Below, piece by piece: positions 1-6,667 of a stretch of DNA of 33,993 bases. The DNA comes from Flavobacteriales bacterium UBA3364. GTDB taxonomy: Bacteria; Bacteroidota; Bacteroidia; Flavobacteriales_F; PHOS-HE28. The stretch is from positions 1-33,993 of the forward strand of contig DEQO01000105.1 of assembly GCA_002360495.1 (NCBI GenBank), given 5' to 3'. The notes under the pieces were generated by a model, which saw only the letters and a list, made by a program, of their open reading frames with translations, made no database searches and had not been told where the DNA came from. Position 1 is the stretch's first letter, and the number at the start of each line of letters is the position of its first letter. The position numbers and the translations under genes are program-made.

Positions 1-374
1 TGTTCAATTCGAACAAGGCGTACGTGGTCGAGGCCCTTACTTCGAAGACCACTGCTCCAACTACCGATGCGCTGTTCGTTGGAGGCGCGGACAGCCTGGT
101 CAGCTACCTCAAGGGCAATATCCTCCCACATATCCAACCCGGGATCGGATGGCTGAAACCTCCGGTGGTGCATTTCACGCTGGACAAAGGCGGCGACGTG
201 ACCGATGTGTCCTTGGCCGGAACTTCAGGCAAGGCGGAATTGGACGCTCATCTGTTGCAGGTGATCACCGACATGCCGCGCTGGACCCCGGCGAAGGATG
301 CGAACGGTGGCGCGATGGAGCAGGCCTTTGCGTTCCGGGTCGTTCAAGGCGGGTGCGCGCCCGCATCGCGATAG
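1..374 (+). CDS. TonB C-terminal-domain protein, 5'-truncated by window edge
   Basis: The reading frame is open from base 3, so the start codon lies upstream of the window; an internal GTG at 24 is probably not the real start. The visible ~123 residues look like a TonB C-terminal domain: a beta-strand with PPVVHFTLDKGGDVTDVSL, then a helix with LDAHLLQVITDMPRWTPAKD, then a final strand AFAFRVV. Family knowledge: this domain touches the TonB box of outer-membrane receptors and is also found in many Bacteroidota envelope proteins that are not true TonB. The order (strand with 'G.V.....G.S...LD', helix, 'M..W.PA...G') is the family pattern. The N-terminal part and any membrane anchor are not visible, so substrate and partners cannot be stated. 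Confidence 0.7.
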   Translation, partial: FNSNKAYVVEALTSKTTAPTTDALFVGGADSLVSYLKGNILPHIQPGIGWLKPPVVHFTLDKGGDVTDVSLAGTSGKAELDAHLLQVITDMPRWTPAKDANGGAMEQAFAFRVVQGGCAPASR

Positions 375-577
375 GTGTTGGCCCCGGATGTGCGCATAGC
401 TCGACTTCCTTTCACCGACTCTCGCTGTCGAAAGTGCTGGTAGCTCGGCGGGGCATGCCAGTGGGGGGCTCGTATACCGACAATTCCATTCGTTCAGCCG
501 CAAATCCCCGGGGCCTCCATGGTCAGGGGGCGGTATCTTGCTTGAACGTTCATAGCATTCGGCTGTACAGAGCGCAC

Positions 578-1099
578 ATGGCAATTCGCAGCTTGCTGAT
601 CATCTGCCTTGCGGTGGCCGCTTCGGTCGTCGTGGCCCAACAGGACACGGCCGCAGCGCCCTGGCTCGACCGCGAGTTCCGGTATTGGCAAGGCGATCCC
701 ATGACGCACGGCCCGAACGGCGAGTGCATCGCGGGCTACACCGATGAGGAGCGTCGGATGAGCTTCTTCCGCGATGGGCGCTACCAAGAGGTCATCTTCG
801 AGGACCGTGGATCCGCAACGCTCCGCATCTGGCAGCCAGGCGACTGTGAACCGCTCCAAGGCGACACGGTAGCGGTGCTCTCCGGTACGTGGACCTGGGC
901 GAGCGACACCTTGCGCGTGACGGTGGAACGCACAGCGCAGTATCCCTTGGAGGATGTGCTGGAGCAGTATTTGAAGCGCGACATGGACAAGCCCTTCTCG
1001 ATGCCCATGCCTCCGTCGCGCATCTGCAACACGGAACGCGAACGGCGTTTCTGGTTCGAAGGCGACAGGCTTGAAGAGGACGTTCGCACCTGGAAATAG
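578..1099 (+). CDS. small secreted protein of unknown function
   Basis: A 173-residue protein with a clear N-terminal signal peptide (MAIRSLLIICLAVAASVVVAQ, likely cut near residue 21), so it is probably periplasmic or outer-membrane associated. The frame is open far upstream, but the ATG at 578 is chosen because it places the signal peptide at the N terminus. The mature part has short strand-like blocks (MSFFRDGRYQEVIFED, LSGTWTWASDTLRVTVE, RRFWFEGDRLEE) that resemble the strand layout of lipocalin-like or copper-resistance NlpE-type small beta barrels; this is only a resemblance. Two cysteines flank the centre (GECIAGY and GDCEPL) and a third is at RICNTE. I do not recognise the family. A weak -7-like TATCTTG at 534-540 lies upstream. 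Confidence 0.6.
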   Translation: MAIRSLLIICLAVAASVVVAQQDTAAAPWLDREFRYWQGDPMTHGPNGECIAGYTDEERRMSFFRDGRYQEVIFEDRGSATLRIWQPGDCEPLQGDTVAVLSGTWTWASDTLRVTVERTAQYPLEDVLEQYLKRDMDKPFSMPMPPSRICNTERERRFWFEGDRLEEDVRTWK

Positions 1100-1361
1100 G
1101 GCGCACGCGTTTTCGTACCATATCCAGCAGCTGTTCCGTTTTCTGCGGCATCGGCCTCGACGGCTCCATAGCGCGTGCCGATGGCACCTTGGACTTTCCG
1201 CAAGGCGCCGGGTCTGTGCAATATCGCCCGGGTGTCGCTTCGAAGCGTTGCGAACCGTGTTGGACCAAGTTGAAGCGAAGAGTCCATGACCTTTCGTGCA
1301 TTGTCTCTTCGCGCGTTCACCACGCCGCGATCCCCGACCTTCGCGCTATCACGCACACCAC

Positions 1362-1703
1362 ATGATCGATTACAACGACCGCCGTTTCGTGCCCAGGAGC
1401 AATAGTGCCAACGGCGAGGTTTCGACGGAGGTCGTGTTCCACTACAAGCAGACCGGCAACATCGTGACATGCAGCTACGCAGGTGGGCGTATCCTCAGCG
1501 GCCAATTGATCGCATTGGTAAATAGCGAAGGCCGGCTTGATATGCGCTACCACCAGGTGAACGACCGCGGCGAGTTGATGACGGGCGTTTGCAGGTCGAC
1601 GCCGGAGGTGTTGCCTGACGGGCGGGTCCGTATGTACGAGGAGTGGCGTTGGACCAGTGGCGATGGGTCCAGCGGGAACTCGGTCCTGGAGGAACTTCCC
1701 TGA
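1362..1703 (+). CDS. small conserved protein of the family often labelled N-acetylglutamate synthase
   Basis: A 113-residue protein starting MIDYNDRRFVPRSNS and containing the blocks VVFHYKQTGNIVTCSY, GGRILSGQLIALV, MRYHQVNDRGELMTG and EEWRWTSGD. I recognise this as a compact family common in Bacteroidota and other bacteria whose database name is frequently 'N-acetylglutamate synthase'. It has no GNAT fold signature, so that label is doubtful. The ATG at 1362 is chosen over upstream codons because family members begin at this MI(D/N)YN sequence. The pattern of alternating polar strands with G-turns suggests a small all-beta fold. It stands alone, with no close partner on either side. Confidence 0.75.
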   Translation: MIDYNDRRFVPRSNSANGEVSTEVVFHYKQTGNIVTCSYAGGRILSGQLIALVNSEGRLDMRYHQVNDRGELMTGVCRSTPEVLPDGRVRMYEEWRWTSGDGSSGNSVLEELP

Positions 1704-1962
1704 ACCCTGTTCATGCTGCATGGATGGACCACGTTGAGGTGGTCGGCTTGAACTGGACAGGATCCAGACAATGTTCATGTGTTTGCTGTTGTTGTTTTCA
1801 TGGGGTCCAGGGGACTCAGTGCCTCAGGTGAGCGTCCTTGTCCCCTGATGGGGCGGATAGCCCAGGCTCGATCTGCGATCATGTTGGATCTGGCCGCAGG
1901 CTGACCTGCATATGGGTCTTTCGACCTCCGGATAACGCCACCGGGGCCGATGATCGGCAGGT
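1704..1962. other. non-coding stretch upstream of ppk2
   Basis: No convincing gene was found. The stretch contains a perfect 8-bp inverted repeat (1808-1815 with 1840-1847), and the Crp/Fnr-like dyad lies immediately downstream of it. Short open frames on both strands have no recognisable product. Confidence 0.5.
1808..1847. repeat. inverted repeat, 8-bp perfect arms
   Basis: CAGGGGAC at 1808-1815 pairs exactly with GTCCCCTG at 1840-1847 across a 24-base loop. No T-run follows on either strand. It could be a weak terminator for the gene ending at 1703, or an RNA structure, but the function is unknown. Confidence 0.4.
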
Positions 1963-1963
1963 C

Positions 1964-1975
1964 TGACATCCGTCA
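1964..1975. promoter_or_regulatory. Crp/Fnr-like dyad upstream of ppk2
   Basis: CTGACATCCGTCAG at 1963-1976 is a perfect 5-bp-armed palindrome with core TGAC-N4-GTCA, matching the Crp/Fnr-family core TGAY-N4-RTCA. It shares TGAC-N4-RTCAG with the two dyads in the divergent USP promoter (12398-12410 and 12489-12501). A possible -7 box, TAGAACTTG (1997-2005), begins about 28 bp past the dyad centre. It is a poor match, but the spacing is similar to the other sites. The regulator's identity is inferred. Confidence 0.5.
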
Positions 1976-2055
1976 GTTCCTATGCGATGGAGGTTGTAGA
2001 ACTTGGTACGATGGGGCATCCAATACGGGTACTCCGGAGATATAAAGCGAGGCGC

Positions 2056-3228
2056 ATGATGAGCAAGTTGAACGGTGTAGCGAAGAAGACCGCAGTGATC
2101 GATGAACGGAAGGCGCTGCGTACCCGGACCCGCAAGGTGACCGAAGGAGATGTGGTGCCGGGCAGGAACGCTGAAGAGGTACGCGCGAACACGGTGAACC
2201 GCCGGATCCGCGCGAGGCTGAACAAGGATGCGCTGGTCCTGCGCGAGAAGCTGGACAAGGCCGCAGGCCGCCAGGACCAGAAGGAGGTCGCCGAGGTGTT
2301 CCTGAAGAATTATTCCAAGGAGGAGCGGCACCTGCTGCTCAGCCTCCTGATGGAGGACCTTGGGAACGGCACTCCGACCAGGAAGGAGCGCGACATGGAA
2401 CTCGTGGAGGATTGGCGCAACGGCGGGTATCCTTACAAGAACCTGATGTCGCGCAAGAACTATGAGCAGCAGAAGTACGACCTGCAGGTGGAACTGCTCA
2501 AGTTCCAGGCCTGGGTGAAGACCACCGGTGCGCGCGTGGTGATCCTCTTCGAAGGGCGTGATGCGGCGGGCAAGGGAGGCACGATCAAGCGCGTGATGGA
2601 GCACCTGAATCCGCGGGGTGCCCGCGTGGTGGCGTTGGAGAAGCCGACCGATGAGGAACGCGGGCAGTGGTATTTCCAGCGCTACGTGAAGCACCTGCCT
2701 ACCAAGGGCGAGATCGTGCTCTTCGACCGTTCCTGGTACAACAGGGCGGGTGTGGAGCGTGTCATGGGCTTCTGCACGGCGAAGGAGTACGAGGAGTTCA
2801 TGCGTGAGGTACCGGAGTTCGAGCGCAACATCGTGCGCAGCGGCATCCACCTCTTCAAGTTCTGGTTCTCGGTGAGCAGGGAAGAGCAGCGCCGGCGCTT
2901 CAAGGACCGGGCGCGGCACCCCCTGAAGCAATGGAAACTGTCGCCCATCGACCGTGCCTCGATGGACAAGTGGCAGGAGTATACCCAGGCCAAGGAGCGC
3001 ATGTTCTTCCACACCGACACCTCCGATTCGCCCTGGACGGTGGTGAAGTCGAACTGCAAGAAGCGGGCGCGGCTCAATGCCATGCGCTACCTGCTGAGCA
3101 GTTTCCAATACACGGGACGCGACGCGTCCATGATCGGCAAGGTCGATCCGCTGATCGTGGGTCGCTCGAACGTGATCTATGAGAAAGGCGAGAGCCGCCT
3201 GGTGGGTCTGCCGAAAGACGTGGCATGA
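2056..3228 (+). CDS. ppk2: PPK2-family polyphosphate kinase
   Basis: A cytoplasmic enzyme that transfers phosphate between polyphosphate and nucleotides (ADP/GDP to ATP/GTP, or the reverse). With the ATG at 2056 it has 390 residues. The PPK2 domain begins near residue 125 (YPYKNLMSRKNYEQQKYDLQ). Walker A is GRDAAGKGG at about 167-175, and the Walker B/lid start is LFDRSWYNRAGVERVMGF from about 222, followed by the basic lid (REEQRRRFKDR) and the DRASMDKWQEY segment. These are hallmarks of single-domain class I-like PPK2. The first ~120 residues are a charged, mostly helical extension longer than in typical ~300-residue PPK2s. An ATG at 1987 in frame is possible, but it lies only 11 bp past the Crp/Fnr-like dyad and before the expected transcription start, so 2056 (or 2059) is preferred. 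The dyad links this gene to the stress island at 5.6-18 kb. Confidence 0.93.
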   Translation: MMSKLNGVAKKTAVIDERKALRTRTRKVTEGDVVPGRNAEEVRANTVNRRIRARLNKDALVLREKLDKAAGRQDQKEVAEVFLKNYSKEERHLLLSLLMEDLGNGTPTRKERDMELVEDWRNGGYPYKNLMSRKNYEQQKYDLQVELLKFQAWVKTTGARVVILFEGRDAAGKGGTIKRVMEHLNPRGARVVALEKPTDEERGQWYFQRYVKHLPTKGEIVLFDRSWYNRAGVERVMGFCTAKEYEEFMREVPEFERNIVRSGIHLFKFWFSVSREEQRRRFKDRARHPLKQWKLSPIDRASMDKWQEYTQAKERMFFHTDTSDSPWTVVKSNCKKRARLNAMRYLLSSFQYTGRDASMIGKVDPLIVGRSNVIYEKGESRLVGLPKDVA

Positions 3229-3493
3229 GCGTGGTGGATCCCCTCTTGAACCTGACCGTCCTCATGGACCTATGCTTTGACTTGTCCCTTTTCGCCCGGC
3301 TATCCCTCGGCGAAGGCCTGGATCCATCCGTCGTGATCGCCTCTTCATCGGGGTTGCCACGCGCATCACGATCGAGCCGCTTCGTCGTTGACCGCGTGCG
3401 CTGCGCTGTTGGGATAGAGGACGGATCAACTAATCTTGTGCCTACTGGCACGAACCAAGCGCTGCCGTTCAGGTATATCTTGTTTTCGTGCAC

Positions 3494-3931
3494 ATGAAGC
3501 CCATGGATCCGGCAGCTGAGCATTCCTCCCTTGTAGTCCGCAAGGATCAGTACGTCACCATCCAGGTCTCGCCTGAAGAGCGCATGATCATGCTACAGTG
3601 GACGGGATATGCGCCCAGTCCCGCATTCCGGGCCATACTGGATGACGCGCAGCAACGCGTGCGCTCCCTGGGCCTTACGCGTTGGCTGGCCGATCTGCGC
3701 AGCATGGATGCCATTCTCAAACAGGATGAGCAGTGGACCTTGAGTGATTGGTACCCGCGAATGGCTACCTCGGGTCTCAAGCGCATGGCCATCCTCACCG
3801 GCTCGGATTATTTCAACAGGATGAGCGTGGATCGCATCATCACGGCCGCCAGTCCTGCCGTACCGTTCATCACCACCTTCTTCGACGATGTGGAGAAGGC
3901 GAAGGCCTGGCTTCTTGAGCTTGACCAATAG
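3494..3931 (+). CDS. SpoIIAA/STAS-like protein
   Basis: A 145-residue cytoplasmic protein with the order typical of SpoIIAA-like/STAS-SEC14-like folds in Bacteroidota: strand (YVTIQVSPEERMIMLQWTGY), helix (PAFRAILDDAQQRVRSLGLT), strand with a conserved 'W.AD.R' (TRWLADLRSM), a linker ending in a W-rich helix (QWTLSDWYPRMATSG), then strand LKRMAILTG and a C-terminal helix ending FDDVEKAKAWLLE. Proteins with this layout are usually annotated as hypothetical or STAS-domain, and no enzymatic residues are evident. The ATG at 3494 is preferred to the GTG at 3488. The box TGTTTTCG (3481-3488) five bases before this ATG loosely resembles a -7 element. Its 3' end overlaps the convergent small membrane gene by 62 bases. 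Confidence 0.6.
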   Translation: MKPMDPAAEHSSLVVRKDQYVTIQVSPEERMIMLQWTGYAPSPAFRAILDDAQQRVRSLGLTRWLADLRSMDAILKQDEQWTLSDWYPRMATSGLKRMAILTGSDYFNRMSVDRIITAASPAVPFITTFFDDVEKAKAWLLELDQ

Positions 3932-4130
3932 TCAGGTCGTGGCCCCGTGCCGACGTGGCTCCGCCTTGGTGGACCCAATGGTTCACTTCTTCTTCTCCGG
4001 AATTGAAGTACAGGAACCAGAGGAACCATAGGAACCAGATCGCATCGGACGAGGGACCACCTGTGAAGACGGTGAAGCCCTTGAGGCCGATCAAACCAAG
4101 CAAACCGAAGAGCCAACGTGAGTTCTTCAT
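3870..4130 (-). CDS. small two-helix membrane protein
   Basis: An 86-residue protein beginning MKNSRWLFGLLGLIGLKGF, with a second aromatic hydrophobic stretch, WFLWFLWFLYF, followed by a polar tail ending SPSPHRRRRW. Small Bacteroidota membrane proteins with repeated 'GLLGLIGL.GF' and 'FLWF' blocks resemble the DUF3796 group; this assignment is by appearance only. The second helix is encoded by three tandem 9-bp units (4012-4038). The tail overlaps the last 62 bases of the convergent STAS-like gene and may be poorly conserved. Its promoter region would overlap the start of the alkD region on the other strand. Function unknown. Confidence 0.55.
   Translation of the reverse strand: MKNSRWLFGLLGLIGLKGFTVFTGGPSSDAIWFLWFLWFLYFNSGEEEVNHWVHQGGATSARGHDLTIGQAQEARPSPSPHRRRRW
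4012..4038. repeat. three tandem 9-bp repeats inside a membrane-protein gene
   Basis: AGGAACCAG, AGGAACCAT and AGGAACCAG follow directly at 4012-4020, 4021-4029 and 4030-4038. Read on the minus strand they encode the WFLWFLWFL part of the second membrane helix. Because the unit is a multiple of three, slippage would change helix length without a frameshift. Confidence 0.8.
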
Positions 4131-4249
4131 GGTACGATGCTGTTCGGGTAAAGGTAATGATCGATGGAGCGGACAGGGGAGCACGCCCCGTACACCTCAT
4201 ACCACACGACAGGGACCATGCTGGCGAACCACGCGTCATGGCGGATCAT

Positions 4250-4257
4250 GACCTTTG
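4250..4257 (+). promoter_or_regulatory. candidate -7 box of alkD (leaderless arrangement)
   Basis: GACCTTTG matches the Bacteroidota -7 consensus TAnnTTTG except at the first base. It is followed by four bases (TGGC) and then the alkD ATG at 4262. The same 8-mer with the same spacing stands before the DinB-like gene at 24342. No clear TTG at -33 was seen. Confidence 0.5.
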
Positions 4258-4261
4258 TGGC

Positions 4262-4930
4262 ATGCATTCCTGGCTGGTGCCGCTTCGGGCGGCGTACAAG
4301 CGCCACGCGTGTCCCTCACACGCAGCGGGTGCGTTCACCTACATGAAGGGTATCGCGCCTTTCTTCGGACTGAGAACGGAAGAACGCCGCGCGCTCGTCC
4401 GTGAGCACATCGCTGTACACGGTACGCCAAACCTGGGAGAATTGCCGACGATAGCACGGGATGCCTTCTCCTGCAAGGAGCGGGAAATGCACTACACGGC
4501 CTGTGACCTGTTGCGCAAGCACGCGAAGAAGCTTGGGCCGCAAGACCTGCCCCTCGTGGAGGAGCTGATCACCACCAAGAGCTGGTGGGATACCGTCGAC
4601 CTGCTCGCGGTACATGTGGCCGGCGCGATCCTGAAGTCCCACCCGAAGGAGATCCCCGGATGGAACAAGCGGTGGATCACCAGCGACAACATGTGGTTGA
4701 ACCGCACTGCGCTTATCCATCAACTGGCGTGGAAGGAGGGGACGAACAAGACCCTGCTGTTCGCGAACATCGAGCGGCATGCGGCGCACAAGGACTTCTT
4801 CATACGTAAGGCCATCGGTTGGGCATTGCGCACTCTGGCGGAGACCGATCCCGCTGCAGTGAAGGACTTCGTGCGTTCGCACAAGCTTTCGCCGCTGAGC
4901 GAGCGCGAGGCCTTGCGGAAGATCACCTGA
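4262..4930 (+). CDS. alkD: AlkD-like DNA alkylation repair glycosylase
   Basis: A HEAT-like-repeat DNA glycosylase that removes positively charged alkylated bases (such as 3-methyladenine and 7-methylguanine) without base flipping. The 222-residue protein aligns with Bacillus cereus AlkD from its first residue (MHSWLVPLRAAYKRHACP). The AlkD active-site residues fall at the same numbers as in that enzyme: W109 and D113 in KSWWDTVD, R148 in WLNRTALIHQL, and W187 in KAIGWALR. This exact register is why the ATG at 4262 is chosen over several upstream in-frame codons; a -7 box four bases before it agrees. The SOUL gene follows 38 bp downstream and may be co-transcribed. No alkylation-response regulator is visible nearby. 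Confidence 0.95.
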   Translation: MHSWLVPLRAAYKRHACPSHAAGAFTYMKGIAPFFGLRTEERRALVREHIAVHGTPNLGELPTIARDAFSCKEREMHYTACDLLRKHAKKLGPQDLPLVEELITTKSWWDTVDLLAVHVAGAILKSHPKEIPGWNKRWITSDNMWLNRTALIHQLAWKEGTNKTLLFANIERHAAHKDFFIRKAIGWALRTLAETDPAAVKDFVRSHKLSPLSEREALRKIT

Positions 4931-4968
4931 ACCTTGCGGCCTCTGCGTTGTTCTACTGCAAGACTTGT

Positions 4969-5568
4969 ATGAAGCGCAAAGCCATGTACGTCCTGATCGG
5001 TCTGGTCGTTGCCTTCGTGGGTGTGCAGGCCTATACCACCATGAGCACCAAGGGCACGCCCCAACAACCGTACACCGTGCTGAAGACCATTGGCGAGCTG
5101 GAGGTGCGGCGTTACCCGGAAGCCCTCACCGCATCTGTGCTGAAGCCCGGCACCACTTACAAGGAGCTGTCCAACTCCGGCTTCCGCAGCCTGGCGGGCT
5201 ACATCTTCGGTGGTAACGCCGAGGAGAAGAAGATCGCCATGACCGCTCCGGTGCACATGGAGATGGGAGCTGACAGCTCGCGCATGCGTTTCGTGATGCC
5301 CGAGGGGCTAACGATGGACAGCCTCCCGGTCCCCAACGACCCGAATGTGGAACTGGAGCGGGTTCCTGAAGAGGTGGTGGCGGTGCTCCGCTTCGGCGGT
5401 TTCTCGAATGATGAGAAAGTCGCGACCCATAACGACGAACTCCTTCGATTGGTGATGGCCGCCGGGCTCGAACCAATAGGCCCGGTACGATTCCTGGGAT
5501 ACGACCCGCCCTGGCAGCTGGTGGCCCGCCGCAACGAAGTGGCGGTGGCCGTGCGCTGGGAGGATTGA
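4969..5568 (+). CDS. SOUL-family haem-binding protein
   Basis: A 199-residue protein with an N-terminal membrane segment or signal anchor (MYVLIGLVVAFVGVQAYTT, residues ~6-24) followed by a SOUL/HBP domain. Family landmarks seen are YTVLKTIGELEVRRYPEA at the domain start, the loop FRSLAGYIFGGNAEEKKIAMTAPV with its conserved 'I.MTAPV', MRFVMPEGLTMDSLP, and the end FLGYDPPWQLVARRNEVAV. SOUL proteins bind haem or tetrapyrroles; in bacteria the physiological role is unclear. The anchor suggests the domain faces the periplasm. The ATG at 4969 is chosen because it puts the basic residues KRK just before the hydrophobic anchor. The gene ends just upstream of a strong hairpin. Confidence 0.9.
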   Translation: MKRKAMYVLIGLVVAFVGVQAYTTMSTKGTPQQPYTVLKTIGELEVRRYPEALTASVLKPGTTYKELSNSGFRSLAGYIFGGNAEEKKIAMTAPVHMEMGADSSRMRFVMPEGLTMDSLPVPNDPNVELERVPEEVVAVLRFGGFSNDEKVATHNDELLRLVMAAGLEPIGPVRFLGYDPPWQLVARRNEVAVAVRWED

Positions 5569-5588
5569 ACGTGTCGACCAGGAACAGG

Positions 5589-5611
5589 CGCCCGTGCCGT
5601 ATGCACGGGCG
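5589..5611. terminator. hairpin between convergent genes, possible two-way terminator
   Basis: CGCCCGTGC (5589-5597) pairs perfectly with GCACGGGCG (5603-5611) around a 5-base loop. It sits in the 70-bp gap between the SOUL gene and the convergent DUF2892 gene, where a shared terminator is expected. No T-run is present, so termination is inferred from position and stem strength. Confidence 0.6.
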
Positions 5612-5638
5612 ACCATGATGGTTCGCCGATGTGAACGT

Positions 5639-5848
5639 TCAGGCCTTCTTCACCGCGCAGGTGCTGATACCGAACGGCGCATACAGCGGGCAGAAGCTGA
5701 TCACGCTGGTGAGCAGAAAGACGGCTCCAAGGACGAGCAGGACGATGCCGAACGTGCCTGTCACCGTGCCGGTGAAGTAGAGCACAGCGAAGACGACGGC
5801 GAGCAATACGCGAATGGTGCGATCGGCGGAACCCATGTTGGCTTTCAT
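5639..5848 (-). CDS. DUF2892 / YgaP-type two-helix membrane protein
   Basis: A 69-residue inner-membrane protein starting MKANMGSADRTIRVLLAVVF. The family start 'N.G..DR.IR...' is followed by two hydrophobic helices (about residues 13-30 and 34-54) and the conserved end CPLYAPFGISTCAVKK. This matches DUF2892, which is also the membrane part of the YgaP rhodanese. Stand-alone copies are common beside Crp/Fnr regulators and sulfur or redox stress genes; the exact role is unknown. It is the last gene of the leftward stress cluster. The region before its ATG is CAA-rich (ACAACCAACAAACAAAC), likely unstructured and favourable to translation. Confidence 0.85.
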   Translation of the reverse strand: MKANMGSADRTIRVLLAVVFAVLYFTGTVTGTFGIVLLVLGAVFLLTSVISFCPLYAPFGISTCAVKKA

Positions 5849-5871
5849 GATGACGTTTGTTTGTTGGTTGT

Positions 5872-5973
5872 TCAGTTCGTTCCGATGAGCAGCGCAATGC
5901 CGTAAGCGAGTCCTATGCAGAGCAGGCAGACCAGCCCGAACCGCATCCATTTGCTCATGCCTTGACCTTTCAT
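5872..5973 (-). CDS. 33-aa single-helix membrane peptide
   Basis: A very short gene encoding a 33-residue peptide with an N-terminal MKGQGMSKWMRFG, one membrane helix with two cysteines (LVCLLCIGLAYGIALLIG) and a three-residue tail. I do not recognise a family. The main support is upstream: a -7-like box CACCTTTG (5979-5986) ends five bases before the ATG, and a perfect Crp/Fnr-like dyad (6008-6025) is centred 30 bp before the box. It lies between crp and the DUF2892 gene. An internal ATG at 5958 would give a 28-aa form. Small membrane peptides of this kind often modulate a larger membrane protein, but that is speculation here. Confidence 0.55.
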   Translation of the reverse strand: MKGQGMSKWMRFGLVCLLCIGLAYGIALLIGTN

Positions 5974-5978
5974 CGAGC

Positions 5979-5986
5979 CAAAGGTG
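5979..5986 (-). promoter_or_regulatory. candidate -7 box of the 33-aa peptide gene
   Basis: Read on the minus strand, CACCTTTG matches TAnnTTTG at five of its six fixed positions. Its 3' end is five bases from the ATG at 5973, and its 5' end is about 30 bp from the centre of the dyad at 6008-6025. Confidence 0.45.
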
Positions 5987-6007
5987 GGACGGCCCGCAGG
6001 CCGGATA

Positions 6008-6025
6008 CGGTGACCTGGGTCACCG
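6008..6025. promoter_or_regulatory. perfect dyad with Crp/Fnr core, overlapping the crp stop codon
   Basis: CGGTGACCTGGGTCACCG is a perfect inverted repeat with 8-bp arms and a 2-base centre. It contains TGAC-N4-GTCA (6011-6022). The crp stop codon is inside it. As no T-run follows, an operator for the downstream 33-aa peptide is favoured over a terminator. With the -7 box at 5979-5986 its centre falls near -41, the position used by class II activators. Confidence 0.55.
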
Positions 6026-6649
6026 CAGCAGCCGGATGCCGCCTTCCTCCTGGACCAGCGCGCCATCACGCTCGAGCTTTTTCAGCGTGCGCGTGATCAC
6101 CTCGCGTGCGCTGCCCAGTTCCTGTGCGAGTCGCGCGTGCCTCACATCAAGCAGCTCCCGGCCCGTTACGGCGCTCAATTGCTTCAGGTGCGCCAACAGG
6201 CGGGTGGACAGGTCTCCGAAGGCCACCTGCTCCACGGTGCGCAGCATGTCCGTGTACCGCTCGTTGTATTGATGGAAGAACAGGGAGGACAGCGATGGGA
6301 AATCGCGCAGCCATTCGCGCAGCCGCGCCTCGGGCACCAGCAGCAAGGTGGTGTCGTGCTCGGCCACTGCGTTGATGCGGCTGGGCACGCGCTCCAGCAG
6401 CGCGGAAAAACTCATCACGCAGCTCTCCGCCTGCTTGATGTAGTAGAGGAGGAGCTCCTTGTCCTCATGTCCGATGTACACGCGGACCAGCCCGTCGATC
6501 ACCAACGGGAGTTCGCGCACGTAGCCGCCTTCCCTCAGTAACCCGGTCCCCGCCGGAACATCCACCACGTGGCCCTCGGCCAACATGGCATCCACCAGGG
6601 CGCCATCAAGTCCGCTCAGCGCCCTTCTCACCGTCAGTTGATCGGCCAT
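6020..6649 (-). CDS. Crp/Fnr-family transcriptional regulator
   Basis: A 209-residue DNA-binding regulator. Residues ~20-115 form a cyclic-nucleotide-binding-type beta barrel (VPAGTGLLREGGYVRELPLV, GLVRVYIGHEDKELLLYYI), then a long dimer helix, then a C-terminal winged helix from ~145 (ARLAQELGSAREVITRTLKKLE). The recognition helix carries R-E-V-I-T-R, where Crp has R-E-T-V-G-R and Fnr has V-E-T-I-S-R, so binding to a TGA core is plausible. The N-terminal cysteine cluster of true Fnr is absent; the only cysteine is in ESCVMSF, so an Fe-S oxygen sensor is unlikely and haem, NO or another ligand is possible. It lies inside the stress cluster, with a -7 box four bases before its ATG and a dyad over its stop codon. 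It is the obvious candidate to bind the four dyads. Confidence 0.92.
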   Translation of the reverse strand: MADQLTVRRALSGLDGALVDAMLAEGHVVDVPAGTGLLREGGYVRELPLVIDGLVRVYIGHEDKELLLYYIKQAESCVMSFSALLERVPSRINAVAEHDTTLLLVPEARLREWLRDFPSLSSLFFHQYNERYTDMLRTVEQVAFGDLSTRLLAHLKQLSAVTGRELLDVRHARLAQELGSAREVITRTLKKLERDGALVQEEGGIRLLR

Positions 6650-6653
6650 GCGT

Positions 6654-6661
6654 CAAAATTA
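6654..6661 (-). promoter_or_regulatory. candidate -7 box of the Crp/Fnr gene (leaderless arrangement)
   Basis: On the minus strand TAATTTTG is a perfect match to TAnnTTTG. It is followed by ACGC and then the ATG at 6649, so transcription would begin at or next to the start codon. No TTG is seen at the expected -33 distance. Confidence 0.5.
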
Positions 6662-6667
6662 GACCGC

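Noticed and set aside
1236..1247. 12-bp perfect palindrome CGCTTCGAAGCG
   Set aside because: It has no loop, no partner copy and no gene start at a regulatory distance; kept only as a curiosity.
1879..3108. 409-codon open frame on the minus strand across ppk2
   Set aside because: It is antisense to a clear PPK2 gene, has low-complexity His/Leu/Arg composition and no recognisable domain.
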